NCBI RefSeq assembly: GCF_900109605.1
Contig: NZ_FOAM01000010.1
Coordinates: 148,598-212,597, forward strand
Source: Xaviernesmea oryzae
GTDB taxonomy: Bacteria; Pseudomonadota; Alphaproteobacteria; Rhizobiales; Rhizobiaceae
Direction: 5' to 3'
DNA length: 64,000 nt
The position numbers and the translations under genes are program-made. Below are positions 49,228-57,128 of this stretch, in pieces. Numbering within the stretch: position 1 is the first letter of the stretch; each line of letters begins with the position of its first letter. The notes below the pieces were generated by a model. It was not told the origin of the DNA. It ran no database searches and saw only the letters and a program-made list of their open reading frames with translations.

Positions 49228-50271
49228 TCACCACGGTGTTGGTATCTCTCCTTTGATCAGGCCATATGCCAAAGCGGCGACTAAGGCCGAGGTAAACGCA
49301 AGGCCCCATGATAGCGTAGTAGGCCATGCTCGCGCTATAGCGCTAGGCTTGCGCGGACTGAGATAGACTGCGGTATTCGGAATGAGCCTCTTGTGCAGCT
49401 GCACAATCACAGTGGCGATCGCTACCACGGCTGCCAAGAATGCGATTCGTCCCCAAAAGTCTAGGTCTGGGATTAGCGCCACGACGAACAGAAGCATGAG
49501 GCCATTCACGTTCAGGCCGAACTTCCGCACAGACGTTGCCAAAGGTTTCTCGAAACCCTTCATGTGAGCGAGCAGGGACTCTGCTTTCCCTGTAACCCAG
49601 CTTTCTTGAGCGCCCTGAACCCGAATTTGGTTTTCGCCATCGGCATTCAATTCGATCACGACCAGTTTGCTAACGCCAAAAAGATCGGGCTCTTGAATGA
49701 AAAGCCGCAGGTAGCGCTGCTCACCCAGCCGCTCGATGTCCGTCAGGAAATCCACGGCATACATATTCGTCTCGGTGCGCCGTTCCCGAAAGCTGACGGT
49801 GACAGTCTGATGGCCGAAGTCGCTCGCCATGAACTGAATGAGATGCTTCACGTCGTCGGCGTAGAGGCGCACAGCGCCTATTTCACGGACAGCCGTATGT
49901 AACCGCTCGGGGGACGGACCCTGTTTGGGCGGCGTTTGGTCTTGGTCATGCGGGTGAAGAATGAATGTGCCACCAGTTCCGAGCGTGGATGACCAGCGTC
50001 CTCGTATCTGGCCGTTCTCCGTCAAGGTTCCTGCAATTTCGACTTCGCCGAGTTCTATGCCGTCCGGGCCTTGCTTCGCCTGCCCACGAAGCGTGAGTGT
50101 CTTGCCGTCGAACTTGCCCGAAACATCGTAGAGCGCCAAACCGAACAGGTGATCCTGGATTCGGATCAGACCTTTGAGGCCGTCCTGCTCGCCCGAATCC
50201 AGTTCCACAAACACGTTGCCGGTGTTCGTGCCGTAAATGTTGCCTGCCCAAAGTCGACTCAATCCGTTCAT
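49228..50271 (-). CDS. hypothetical protein with C-terminal membrane helices
   Basis: A 347-residue protein of unknown function. The N-terminal 110 residues look like a beta-rich domain (NIYGTNTGNVFVEL, LTLRGQAKQG, IRGRWSSTLGTGGTFIL). A middle mixed domain (about 120-235) is followed by three hydrophobic helices (about 255-272, 274-294, 320-342) separated by basic loops. GGAG lies 5 nt before the ATG. It lies between the two 16-bp repeats together with a DNA methyltransferase gene on the same strand. Confidence 0.7.
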   Translation of the reverse strand: MNGLSRLWAGNIYGTNTGNVFVELDSGEQDGLKGLIRIQDHLFGLALYDVSGKFDGKTLTLRGQAKQGPDGIELGEVEIAGTLTENGQIRGRWSSTLGTGGTFILHPHDQDQTPPKQGPSPERLHTAVREIGAVRLYADDVKHLIQFMASDFGHQTVTVSFRERRTETNMYAVDFLTDIERLGEQRYLRLFIQEPDLFGVSKLVVIELNADGENQIRVQGAQESWVTGKAESLLAHMKGFEKPLATSVRKFGLNVNGLMLLFVVALIPDLDFWGRIAFLAAVVAIATVIVQLHKRLIPNTAVYLSPRKPSAIARAWPTTLSWGLAFTSALVAALAYGLIKGEIPTPW

Positions 50272-50324
50272 GGCGTCTCCGTTTTGTTACGCAAGGTTAC
50301 CAGAGACGCCGCGCTCGACGAAGA

Positions 50325-51221
50325 TCAGGCTGCAAGAATACTGCGGATAAGCCGTTCAAATGGGCTCTGAATATTGTCGTTGTCTGGTACCGGCGCGATT
50401 GTCGCTGGTTGCGCAGCAGCAATGCGATCCTTGGCAATCTGGAAATAATTTTCATCTCGCTCAATGCCGATGAAGCGGCGACCTGTGTTGGCGCAAGCCA
50501 CGCCGGTGGTGCCGGAGCCCATCGTAAAATCCAGAACCGTTTCGCCTTCGTTGGTGTAGATTCGGATCAGGTATTCCATCAGTGCGATTGGTTTTTGTGT
50601 TTTATGGAAACCGCCTTCTCGCTCGGCAGTCCTAAACTTTTGGACGCTCCTCGGGTAACGCTCCCCGTCACTTCTGACTTCCACCTGCGCAAACCTTTGT
50701 TGTAAGCAGCACCTTGAACCATGTTGGGAAAATATGGCGTCCGTGCCGGTGAGAAGACCAATATGCTCTCGTGCGCCCGAAGCGGCTGCAACTTTGCGTT
50801 TAAAAAAACCTGTGGCTTTACTCTTTTCCCAAATCCACTCGTATTTGAATTGACGAGGATTGCTCATCACAAGGGCGCTCGTAAAGGGCTGAGACGCAGT
50901 GAACACTGCCGCCCCATTTTGCTTGAGCACGCGCTTCACCTGCAACCACATCTCGTCAGACGGAATCACAGCGTCCCACTTGCAGGCGGTTGTGCCGTAG
51001 GGCGGATCGGTGAGCACCAGGTCGACAGAGCTGTCAGGGATTTCCTGCATCCGGTCTAAGCAGTCAACGAGAAGTAGCTGGGGCTTATACGCAAACTTGA
51101 TTCTCTCAAAGTCGGTAATTTCTCTACAGTAGACAATGTTGAACAGAGAAAAGCAATTCAACGTCGTGTTGAATACTTCAATATGAATCGAACCCGCAAT
51201 GTTTCGGACTCGAACCCACAA
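50325..51221 (-). pseudogene. DNA methyltransferase (N4/N6-type) with a frame-shifted middle
   Basis: The 298-codon frame has a beta-class order: catalytic DPPYGTTACKWD (about 73-84) first, then SAM-binding DFTMGSGTTGVA near the C terminus, with FHKTQKPIALMEYLI between. From about residue 139 to 185 the frame encodes nonsense, while the neighbouring frame (50579-50791) gives the expected QPLRAHESILVF ... YFPNMVQGAAYNKG. One extra T in a T7 run (50802-50808) causes the first shift; a second, compensating change lies at about 50665-50710. The start is unclear. Orphan methylation or a relic of restriction-modification. Confidence 0.75.
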
Positions 51222-51646
51222 CCGTCAGGAAGTTTTACCTAGCCTATACTCAGCGGTTATGCGAGTTTCATTTGCCGCGTAAGTGTATGATCCCACTTAT
51301 AGATTCAGCCTGAGAAACGCTGCCGACGCGCCCAGAACTATACTTGCCTGGCGGACACCTGACGGTATCTTACCCCAAACCGAAAGGGTATTTTGCCCTC
51401 TGAATACCTCCAAAATGCCAGTTTGAGCACTTTTGTCGCGGACTAAGTCATTGATTTTATTGAGGTAAGAGACGTGTTGGTGGGCCCGGAGGGCCTGCCG
51501 AATTCCAAGAAAATCAGCAACTTAACCCTGTGTGGGACGAAGACCCCATTTTATAAAAATCAATGGTTTAGTAAAGCCGCCGTCCCACTTTTTCCGGCCG
51601 TTTCCGGCACTTCTTTCCCGGTCGTATTGCGACCAGGGAGGCGCGC
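51222..51646. other. intergenic region carrying the right repeat
   Basis: About 425 bp, AT-richer than the core genome. It holds the 16-bp repeat at 51477-51492 and the upstream region of the HTH gene. No gene or RNA recognised. Confidence 0.4.
51477..51492. repeat. 16-bp direct repeat, right copy (attachment-site-like)
   Basis: Identical to 49136-49151, enclosing 2.3 kb with the membrane protein and methyltransferase genes. Immediately to the right begins the mobilization module. Confidence 0.6.
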
Positions 51647-52408
51647 ATGAGTGGGACGCGGCCATTTCGGGACGTGAAGCTGCAATGGCTTCAGCAGTTG
51701 AGCTGCGACAGGGATTTGAGCGACAGCGCGCGGTCCGTGGCGCTCTACATCATCACCACGCATATGAACGGCCACACCGAAAAGGCGTGGCCGTCCTATC
51801 AAACGATTGCCGACGCGACCGGCAAGAGCGTCAAGACCATTCAGCGCGCCGTCCGTGAACTTGATGTCAAAGGATGGTTCGAGGTCGAGCGCGGAAATGG
51901 CGTCGGGCACAACACAGAATATCGTCCCTCAGCGGCATCGATTTTACGCGCATCGGAGGCTCGCGAAAAGACGGACAAAATTGTCACCCTTTACCCTGAA
52001 AAAGGCGGTCAAAATCGTCCGGAAAGGCGGTCAGATGTGTCCGGCGAAGGGGGACAAATATGTCCACCAAACTTAGAGAAAGAAAAAATATATAAACCTA
52101 ACCCGCGCGAGGACGCCCCGCCGCGCGTCGAGACGCGGCGAGCCGTCCCGCTCGTTTTCGTGGCAGAGACCAAGGCGGATCAGGTCGAGCAATGGCGCTC
52201 CTGGTTGCGCCATCACGGCTTTCCCTCGATCAACGCCTTGGGCCTTCGAACGGTAAAAACCGGCAAGCCGGGGTATGCCTTGCCCGGCTACTGGCCACCG
52301 GACGAGGCAAGCCCAAGCGCGCTCGATTGGATCGCTTTCTTCAGCCGCCGCCGTGACCACATCGCCGATGAAACAGCCCGACAAACCGACCTTCGGAGGG
52401 CGTCATGA
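51647..52408 (+). CDS. helix-turn-helix protein of a mobilizable element (replication-initiator-like)
   Basis: A 253-residue protein. The N-terminal winged helix (about 20-90) has SARSVALYIITTHMNGHTEKAWPSYQTIADATGKSVKTIQRAVRELDVKGW, the HTH_36 pattern found in plasmid replication or regulatory proteins; the C-terminal half is basic. AGGGAGG precedes the ATG. Its stop overlaps the mobC start (ATGA), so it is the first gene of the mobilization operon. Confidence 0.75.
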   Translation: MSGTRPFRDVKLQWLQQLSCDRDLSDSARSVALYIITTHMNGHTEKAWPSYQTIADATGKSVKTIQRAVRELDVKGWFEVERGNGVGHNTEYRPSAASILRASEAREKTDKIVTLYPEKGGQNRPERRSDVSGEGGQICPPNLEKEKIYKPNPREDAPPRVETRRAVPLVFVAETKADQVEQWRSWLRHHGFPSINALGLRTVKTGKPGYALPGYWPPDEASPSALDWIAFFSRRRDHIADETARQTDLRRAS

Positions 52409-52887
52409 CGGCTGGCGATTTGAAGGGAGCAAGGCGACCCCTGTCATACGGCGAGCCGTCCGACAGGGAGCCTTGTGAGGGGAGGCAGGCCTCCCCTTCA
52501 AACCCCACCAAGAGCACGCGGCGATCGCCCAAAGGCGAACTCAATGCCGTCGTGGTTTTCCGCTGCTCGGCATCGGAAAAGCAGGCGCTGACCGCCCGCG
52601 CAGCGAGGGCCGGTCTGCCCTTCGCCACGCTGATGCGGGAAGCGCTCGGCCTCACCGAGGCGCGCCGTCGCCGTCCGGTCCCCAGGGTGGACCCGGAGCT
52701 GGTGCGAGCCGTCGCGCAGATCGGCGGCAACCTCAACCAGATCGCCCGATGGCTGAACACGGCCCAGGCTCAGGGCCAGTTGCCCGCCATCGACGCTATC
52801 ACGATTGCCGCGCGCCTGGTCGCCATCGAGCGGGCGCTATCGGAAACCCTAGAGCAGTTCACGGCGAAGGATGGCGCGCCGTGCTGA
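52405..52887 (+). CDS. mobC: MobC-family relaxosome protein
   Basis: A 160-residue protein. After a basic N-terminal tail comes a ribbon-helix-helix-like region (VVFRCSASEKQALTARAARAGLPFATLMREAL) and the hallmark GGNLNQIARWLN of MobC proteins, which bind oriT and help the relaxase open the strands. It overlaps the HTH gene by 4 bp and the relaxase start by 7 bp. Confidence 0.88.
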   Translation: MTAGDLKGARRPLSYGEPSDREPCEGRQASPSNPTKSTRRSPKGELNAVVVFRCSASEKQALTARAARAGLPFATLMREALGLTEARRRRPVPRVDPELVRAVAQIGGNLNQIARWLNTAQAQGQLPAIDAITIAARLVAIERALSETLEQFTAKDGAPC

Positions 52888-54506
52888 TCAAGTTTTTCCG
52901 AAACGGCCAGGGCGGCGGATCGGGACCGGTTGACTACCTGGTCGAGCGCGACGTCGTCGCTTACGACCAGAACCGCAACGCGATCCGTGACGAGCGCGGC
53001 GAGATCATGCTGTTTGCCCGCGAGCCCCTGCCGGAAGTGCTGCGCGGCGATGCAGACCGCATGCGCGCGCTGATCGACGCCTGCCCGCACCAGTGGACCT
53101 ATCGAGCCGGCGTCATTGCCTTCACCGCTGAAGACGCGCCGAACCCTGCCCAGCAACGGCGGGTGATGGACGCCTTCGAGAGCCTTGCCTTTGCCGGCCT
53201 CGAAGCCGACCAGCGCGATATGCTTTGGGTCCGCCACACCCACGAGGGCCGCGTCGAGCTGCATTTCGTGACGCCGCGCATGGAGCTTGCGAGCGGGCGC
53301 AGCCTCAACATCGCGCCGCCCGGCTACCAGAAGCACTATGACGCCTTGCGCGATGTTCTGAACAAGGAACACGGCTGGAACGACCCGATGGCGCCGGAGC
53401 GCGCCCGTGAGACCGTCAGCCTCATCGAGAGCGTCAGGCGTGGCGATGCCCGTGAGTTGATTCACGACTGGATCGTCCAGCGCATCGAGACCGGCGACAT
53501 CCATGACCGTCCGAGCATGACCGAAGCCTTGACGGCGGCGGGTTTCGACCTGCCGCGCGCCGGCAAAAATTACATCACCGTGCGCGACCCAGAGACCGAC
53601 GAGCGCTGGCGTTTGAAAGGAGACCTGTTCCGTGAAGACTGGACCCGAAAGAATACCCTTGAGCGAGCGCTTGAAAGATCGGCTGGCGAGCCCACCCGCA
53701 CCGGAAGCCGGCTCGACGCCATCGCCCTCGACGAGCTTCGAGACCGATTGGAGCGAAGCCTTGAAGCGCGCGCAAGCTACAATCGAGACCGATATCCGCA
53801 GCTTCACGGCCGCGAACCGCCAGCACTTGAGCGAGGCACTGGCGACGACCGAGGCGGACGTGAACCGGCTCCGGTCGATGGTACAGCCGTACTTCCTGAC
53901 CATGGGCGCGGTGGCGTTGCTGATCGTCCTTTTGAGCTTCACCGCGAGTTGGTTTTGGGCGGGGCTGATGATCGACCGAGCCCAGAGCGCCAGCCTCTGG
54001 CAAATGGGCTTGCAGATCAACCAGACCGGCAACGGCAAAGTCCTGACATGGGACGTCAACCGCCTTCAGCTGATCACCTGTCAGGCCGGGACCGCCAAAA
54101 CCCCATGCCTGAAGATCGCCCAGGGAGATTGACCGATGACCGAGACCGCCAAACCACCGATGCCCGAGAGCCTTTCGCCGCTGGAGCGCGAATTGCTGGG
54201 TTACGTCGAGACGTTGATGAACACCTTGCAGAGCGGGACCGCGCAATTCGAGGCGCTGGAGAAACGCTCGACAGACATGATCGAAAGCCGGCAATGGGCT
54301 TTGGAAGGATCGCTGAAATCGCTCATCGCGTCACAGGCTACCTTCATGAACGCCTGGCTCGCCTCCGGCAATCCTTCCAGCGACACGGCCTCGACCGAGC
54401 TGACGGAAGCGTTCGCCCTGCTGGAGCAAGCCGAAGCGATGCTGGAGGCGGTCGCGCCGCCAACGTGACAGCCCGACCGCCTGCGCCAAGTCGCGGCCGC
54501 AACTGA
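52881..54506 (+). CDS. mobA: MobA-type relaxase
   Basis: A 541-residue relaxase that nicks oriT and pilots the strand. It starts at GTG 52881 inside the mobC stop. The N terminus IKFFRNGQGGGSGPVDYL and the metal-binding three-His motif RHTHEGRVELHF (His 119, 121, 128) are visible, with NIAPPGYQKHYDALRDVLN next. From about residue 250 the sequence becomes Arg/Asp/Gly-rich and repetitive, because two other genes are encoded in another frame there. The nicking tyrosine is probably Tyr19. Confidence 0.87.
   Translation: MLIKFFRNGQGGGSGPVDYLVERDVVAYDQNRNAIRDERGEIMLFAREPLPEVLRGDADRMRALIDACPHQWTYRAGVIAFTAEDAPNPAQQRRVMDAFESLAFAGLEADQRDMLWVRHTHEGRVELHFVTPRMELASGRSLNIAPPGYQKHYDALRDVLNKEHGWNDPMAPERARETVSLIESVRRGDARELIHDWIVQRIETGDIHDRPSMTEALTAAGFDLPRAGKNYITVRDPETDERWRLKGDLFREDWTRKNTLERALERSAGEPTRTGSRLDAIALDELRDRLERSLEARASYNRDRYPQLHGREPPALERGTGDDRGGREPAPVDGTAVLPDHGRGGVADRPFELHRELVLGGADDRPSPERQPLANGLADQPDRQRQSPDMGRQPPSADHLSGRDRQNPMPEDRPGRLTDDRDRQTTDAREPFAAGARIAGLRRDVDEHLAERDRAIRGAGETLDRHDRKPAMGFGRIAEIAHRVTGYLHERLARLRQSFQRHGLDRADGSVRPAGASRSDAGGGRAANVTARPPAPSRGRN
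53632..54132 (+). CDS. MbeB/MobB-like mobilization protein nested in the relaxase gene
   Basis: A 166-residue protein read in the +1 frame relative to the relaxase and wholly inside it. It starts at GTG 53632 with AAAGGAG 9 nt upstream. N-terminal RIPLSERLKDRLASP matches the opening of MbeB-type proteins; then a helical segment (ALKRAQATIETDIRSFTAANRQHLSEAL) and a transmembrane helix (about 93-113). In ColE1, mbeB lies within mbeA in the same way and its product helps the relaxase reach the coupling protein. Confidence 0.78.
   Translation: MKTGPERIPLSERLKDRLASPPAPEAGSTPSPSTSFETDWSEALKRAQATIETDIRSFTAANRQHLSEALATTEADVNRLRSMVQPYFLTMGAVALLIVLLSFTASWFWAGLMIDRAQSASLWQMGLQINQTGNGKVLTWDVNRLQLITCQAGTAKTPCLKIAQGD
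54136..54468 (+). CDS. MbeD/MobD-like mobilization protein nested in the relaxase gene
   Basis: A 110-residue acidic, all-helical protein (SPLERELLGYVETLMNTLQSGTAQFEALEKRSTDMIES), 3 nt after the mobB-like stop, with AGGGAG 8 nt before the ATG. It lies in the same frame as the mobB-like gene and within the relaxase gene. ColE1 mbeD occupies the equivalent position and blocks re-entry of the plasmid; this role is only suggested. Confidence 0.72.
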   Translation: MTETAKPPMPESLSPLERELLGYVETLMNTLQSGTAQFEALEKRSTDMIESRQWALEGSLKSLIASQATFMNAWLASGNPSSDTASTELTEAFALLEQAEAMLEAVAPPT

Positions 54507-54534
54507 TCCTCATTTCCGTCCGGAGTTTCGAGCC

Positions 54535-56387
54535 ATGAATTTGATTATTCAGCCCTATCGCTATGCCCTTTCCATTGCCGTCGTGGCGGCCGGTTTCCTG
54601 CTGATGGAGACAGCGCCGTTGTTCTGGCAACCCATCTACCAAAACGCGCGCGCCGCGATCCTAGTCATGTTTTGCGGGTTTGCGCTGCTGACCTTGGTGG
54701 GAGACACCCAGGGCCGCATCCGCAGCGCGTCGGGCCTAGCTGTGGGGGCTGCCCTCCTTGCCGCGTCTGCTCTCGCCCTTACCGACCCGACCATTGCGGC
54801 AGGCGTCCTGCTCGACAGCTTCAAGGCTTGGCGAAATGCCGGTTATTCCGGAATCGAGAGCATCCGAGGCATGGTTTCGACATGGGACAGCTTCACAGAG
54901 GCGCAGAAACTTGGTGTGCAAACCAGCCTCGCCATCGGCCTGCCTGTGCCGCTGTTCCTCATTCTGCGAGCGATCTCGATAGCCGTCCCCGCTTCGTCAA
55001 GCCGAATTTCCAAACAAGGCCCATGGCGCGCCCGATGGATGAATCGCCAGGAGTTGCGCCAGCTCCGGCACAACGACAGCGGCCTGCCGCTCGGTCTCTC
55101 CGGCGGCGCAATGCTGCGCTACCGCCCCAACCCTAAAACCGGATGGCGTGCCGGCCATCATGTCGCCATCGCCGGGACCCGCGCCGGGAAAGGCGTGTCC
55201 GTCGTCATTCCCGCCATCATCGACCATGACGGGCCGGTCGCCGTCCTCGACATCAAGGGCGAAACTTCGCCGTAACGCGCCGCTATCGCCGATCGCTCGG
55301 GCGCCAGGTTGTGGTTCTCAATCCCTTCGGCGTCATCGAGCCGTTGAAGGATCGTCTCAATCCCCTCGACTATATCCGGCAAGCGCACCTGGTCCGCGAT
55401 ATCGAGGTCATTGCCGAGGGTCTTGTTCGGCCGGAAAGCGGAAACGGCGCGCACTTTGCCGAAATGGCGAAATCCATGATTGCGGCCGTGATCGAGGTCA
55501 TCATGACCAGGCGCGCCGAAGCCGATCGCAACCTGATCACCGTCATGGACCTGCTGTTTTCCGCCGGCTTTGAAAAGACACTGACGGAATGGGCCGGTGC
55601 GCCGGAGACATTCGGCACCCGTCCGGCCGCAGCCGCCGCCACCTTCCTCGCAGCCGGCGAAAACGAGCGCGGTGCGATCAAGACGACGATCAAGAAGGCA
55701 TTCGATTGGGCACGCTCCGACGAACTGCGTAGTTTTCTCAGCACCTCCACATGCTCGCTCGAAAACCTGTTCGAGGGCCGTGCCGACCTCTTCATGGTCG
55801 TGCCGCTCGACCAGGTTGACGCCCAGGCGGTCTTTCTCCGGCTGCTGACGAACATCATTCTCGGCATGGCCGTGCGCCTGGAGGGTGCCAAGAAGCCGAA
55901 AAAGAACGTGCTCTTGGTGCTGGACGAGTTTGTCCGTCTCGGCCGGATGGAAAAGCTGATCAACATCGCCAACGTCGCCGCCGGCTGCGGCATCGAGGCG
56001 CTGTTCATTACCCAGGACAAGGGGCAAATCGAAAGCGTCTATGGCAAGGGCGACACCGCCAGCATTGTCGGCTCTTGCGTCACCACCCGCATTTTCGGTC
56101 TCGGCCGCGCCGAATTCGAAACCGCTAACTGGGCCGCGAACGCCCTTGGTGATCAGACGGTGCTGACCCGTAGCAAGCAATCCGCCGCGAAATTCGGCGA
56201 GAGCCGCAAGACCTCAATTGCTGAGCAGCGCCAGAAACTCATGACCGCAGATCAGATACTGGAAATGAAGACCGGCAAAATGCTGTTGCTGGCGGGCTCG
56301 AAACCTCCTGCGTTGGTTGACGCGATCGTCTCGCACAGGCATCCGGCATATCGGGGGAAGCTGGATCGGAACCCGATGGTCCTGTGA
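54535..56387 (+). pseudogene. VirD4/TraG-type coupling protein split by a one-base frameshift
   Basis: First segment 54535-55275: four hydrophobic helices, then Walker A IAGTRAGKGVSVVIPAII and DIKGE, ending early at TAA. Second segment, frame +1, continues with NFAVTRRYRR at about 55264, through Walker B VLLVLDEFVRLGRM and the C-terminal ATPase fold to 56387. Restoring one A in the run at 55262-55264 (GAAA to GAAAA) gives a continuous 616-residue VirD4/TraG family protein. Either a recent mutation or a homopolymer error. It would couple the relaxosome to a type IV secretion system, which must come from elsewhere. Confidence 0.82.
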
Positions 56388-56415
56388 AAGGGGCCATCGA
56401 TCGTCTCAGCTGCCG

Positions 56416-57126
56416 TCATACCAAAGAAGGCAGCACGAGATAGTGTCGGAGTGCGTGGAGGGTTGCAACCAAATCATCCAAGCTCGCCAAGTCAGCATGG
56501 GTTTGACAAAACCTTACTAATCGGCTTTTTCCATCACGGGTCAATTCCCGATGCGTGCGGTCGGACATGACATGTTCTCGGATCAACGCTGTAGGATTCT
56601 CATGTAGGAAAAGCTCCATTAGCGCCGAGCCAATCAGGTCTTCCAGCTCCCAATTGAGACCCTTGTATGCCTCATTGCGCTCCTCGAAGCTCCGTTTCAG
56701 AGCTAATGGATCTAAGCTTCCTCCAATCGGCATTGTCGGCCGGAGTCGGAAGACATCTCGATACTCGATGATACTGGCATCAACGCTTCGGGCACCATTT
56801 ACCGCCTTCTGTCCAGCGACATCATTGTCAAACAACCCGATCACTCGATAGACCGGCCGACCGGCTGGTGAGAGGTAGGCGCGAGAAAGATTGCGCATGG
56901 TGACGAGCTCGCGGACCACGCCATGTGTCCCCCCTCGATCGCCCTCGCCAGCGGCGAGGACCGCAAGATCACCAAGCAGATCCTTGCCAGTTGAACGATG
57001 AAACAGTCTGGCTGCTAAGCCGAACAATGCGACGTCGGATGTCCCTTCGACGAGAATCGTCCTCGGCTTCAAACCCCAGCCCTGAGAAAGCGCATAGCGC
57101 GCTACAAAATCTGGCTCCGCTGTCAT
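56416..57126 (-). CDS. TOPRIM-only protein, second gene of a STAND/TOPRIM operon
   Basis: A 236-residue protein whose first half is a TOPRIM domain: ILVEGTSDVALF with the catalytic Glu27, and GLFDNDVAGQKA with the Asp100-x-Asp102 pair. It resembles the nuclease domains of OLD-family enzymes and of PARIS AriB, but no ATPase is attached. The C-terminal half is helical (LEDLIGSALMELFLHENP). ATG 57126 is 2 nt after the stop of the large NTPase gene, so translation is coupled. A Mg-dependent nuclease effector is the most likely role. The substrate is unknown. Confidence 0.8.
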   Translation of the reverse strand: MTAEPDFVARYALSQGWGLKPRTILVEGTSDVALFGLAARLFHRSTGKDLLGDLAVLAAGEGDRGGTHGVVRELVTMRNLSRAYLSPAGRPVYRVIGLFDNDVAGQKAVNGARSVDASIIEYRDVFRLRPTMPIGGSLDPLALKRSFEERNEAYKGLNWELEDLIGSALMELFLHENPTALIREHVMSDRTHRELTRDGKSRLVRFCQTHADLASLDDLVATLHALRHYLVLPSLV

Positions 57127-57128
57127 TA

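Noticed and set aside
52770..54059. 429-codon minus-strand open frame across the mob genes
   Set aside because: Antisense shadow of mobC/relaxase; the sense frames carry recognised motifs and ribosome binding sites.
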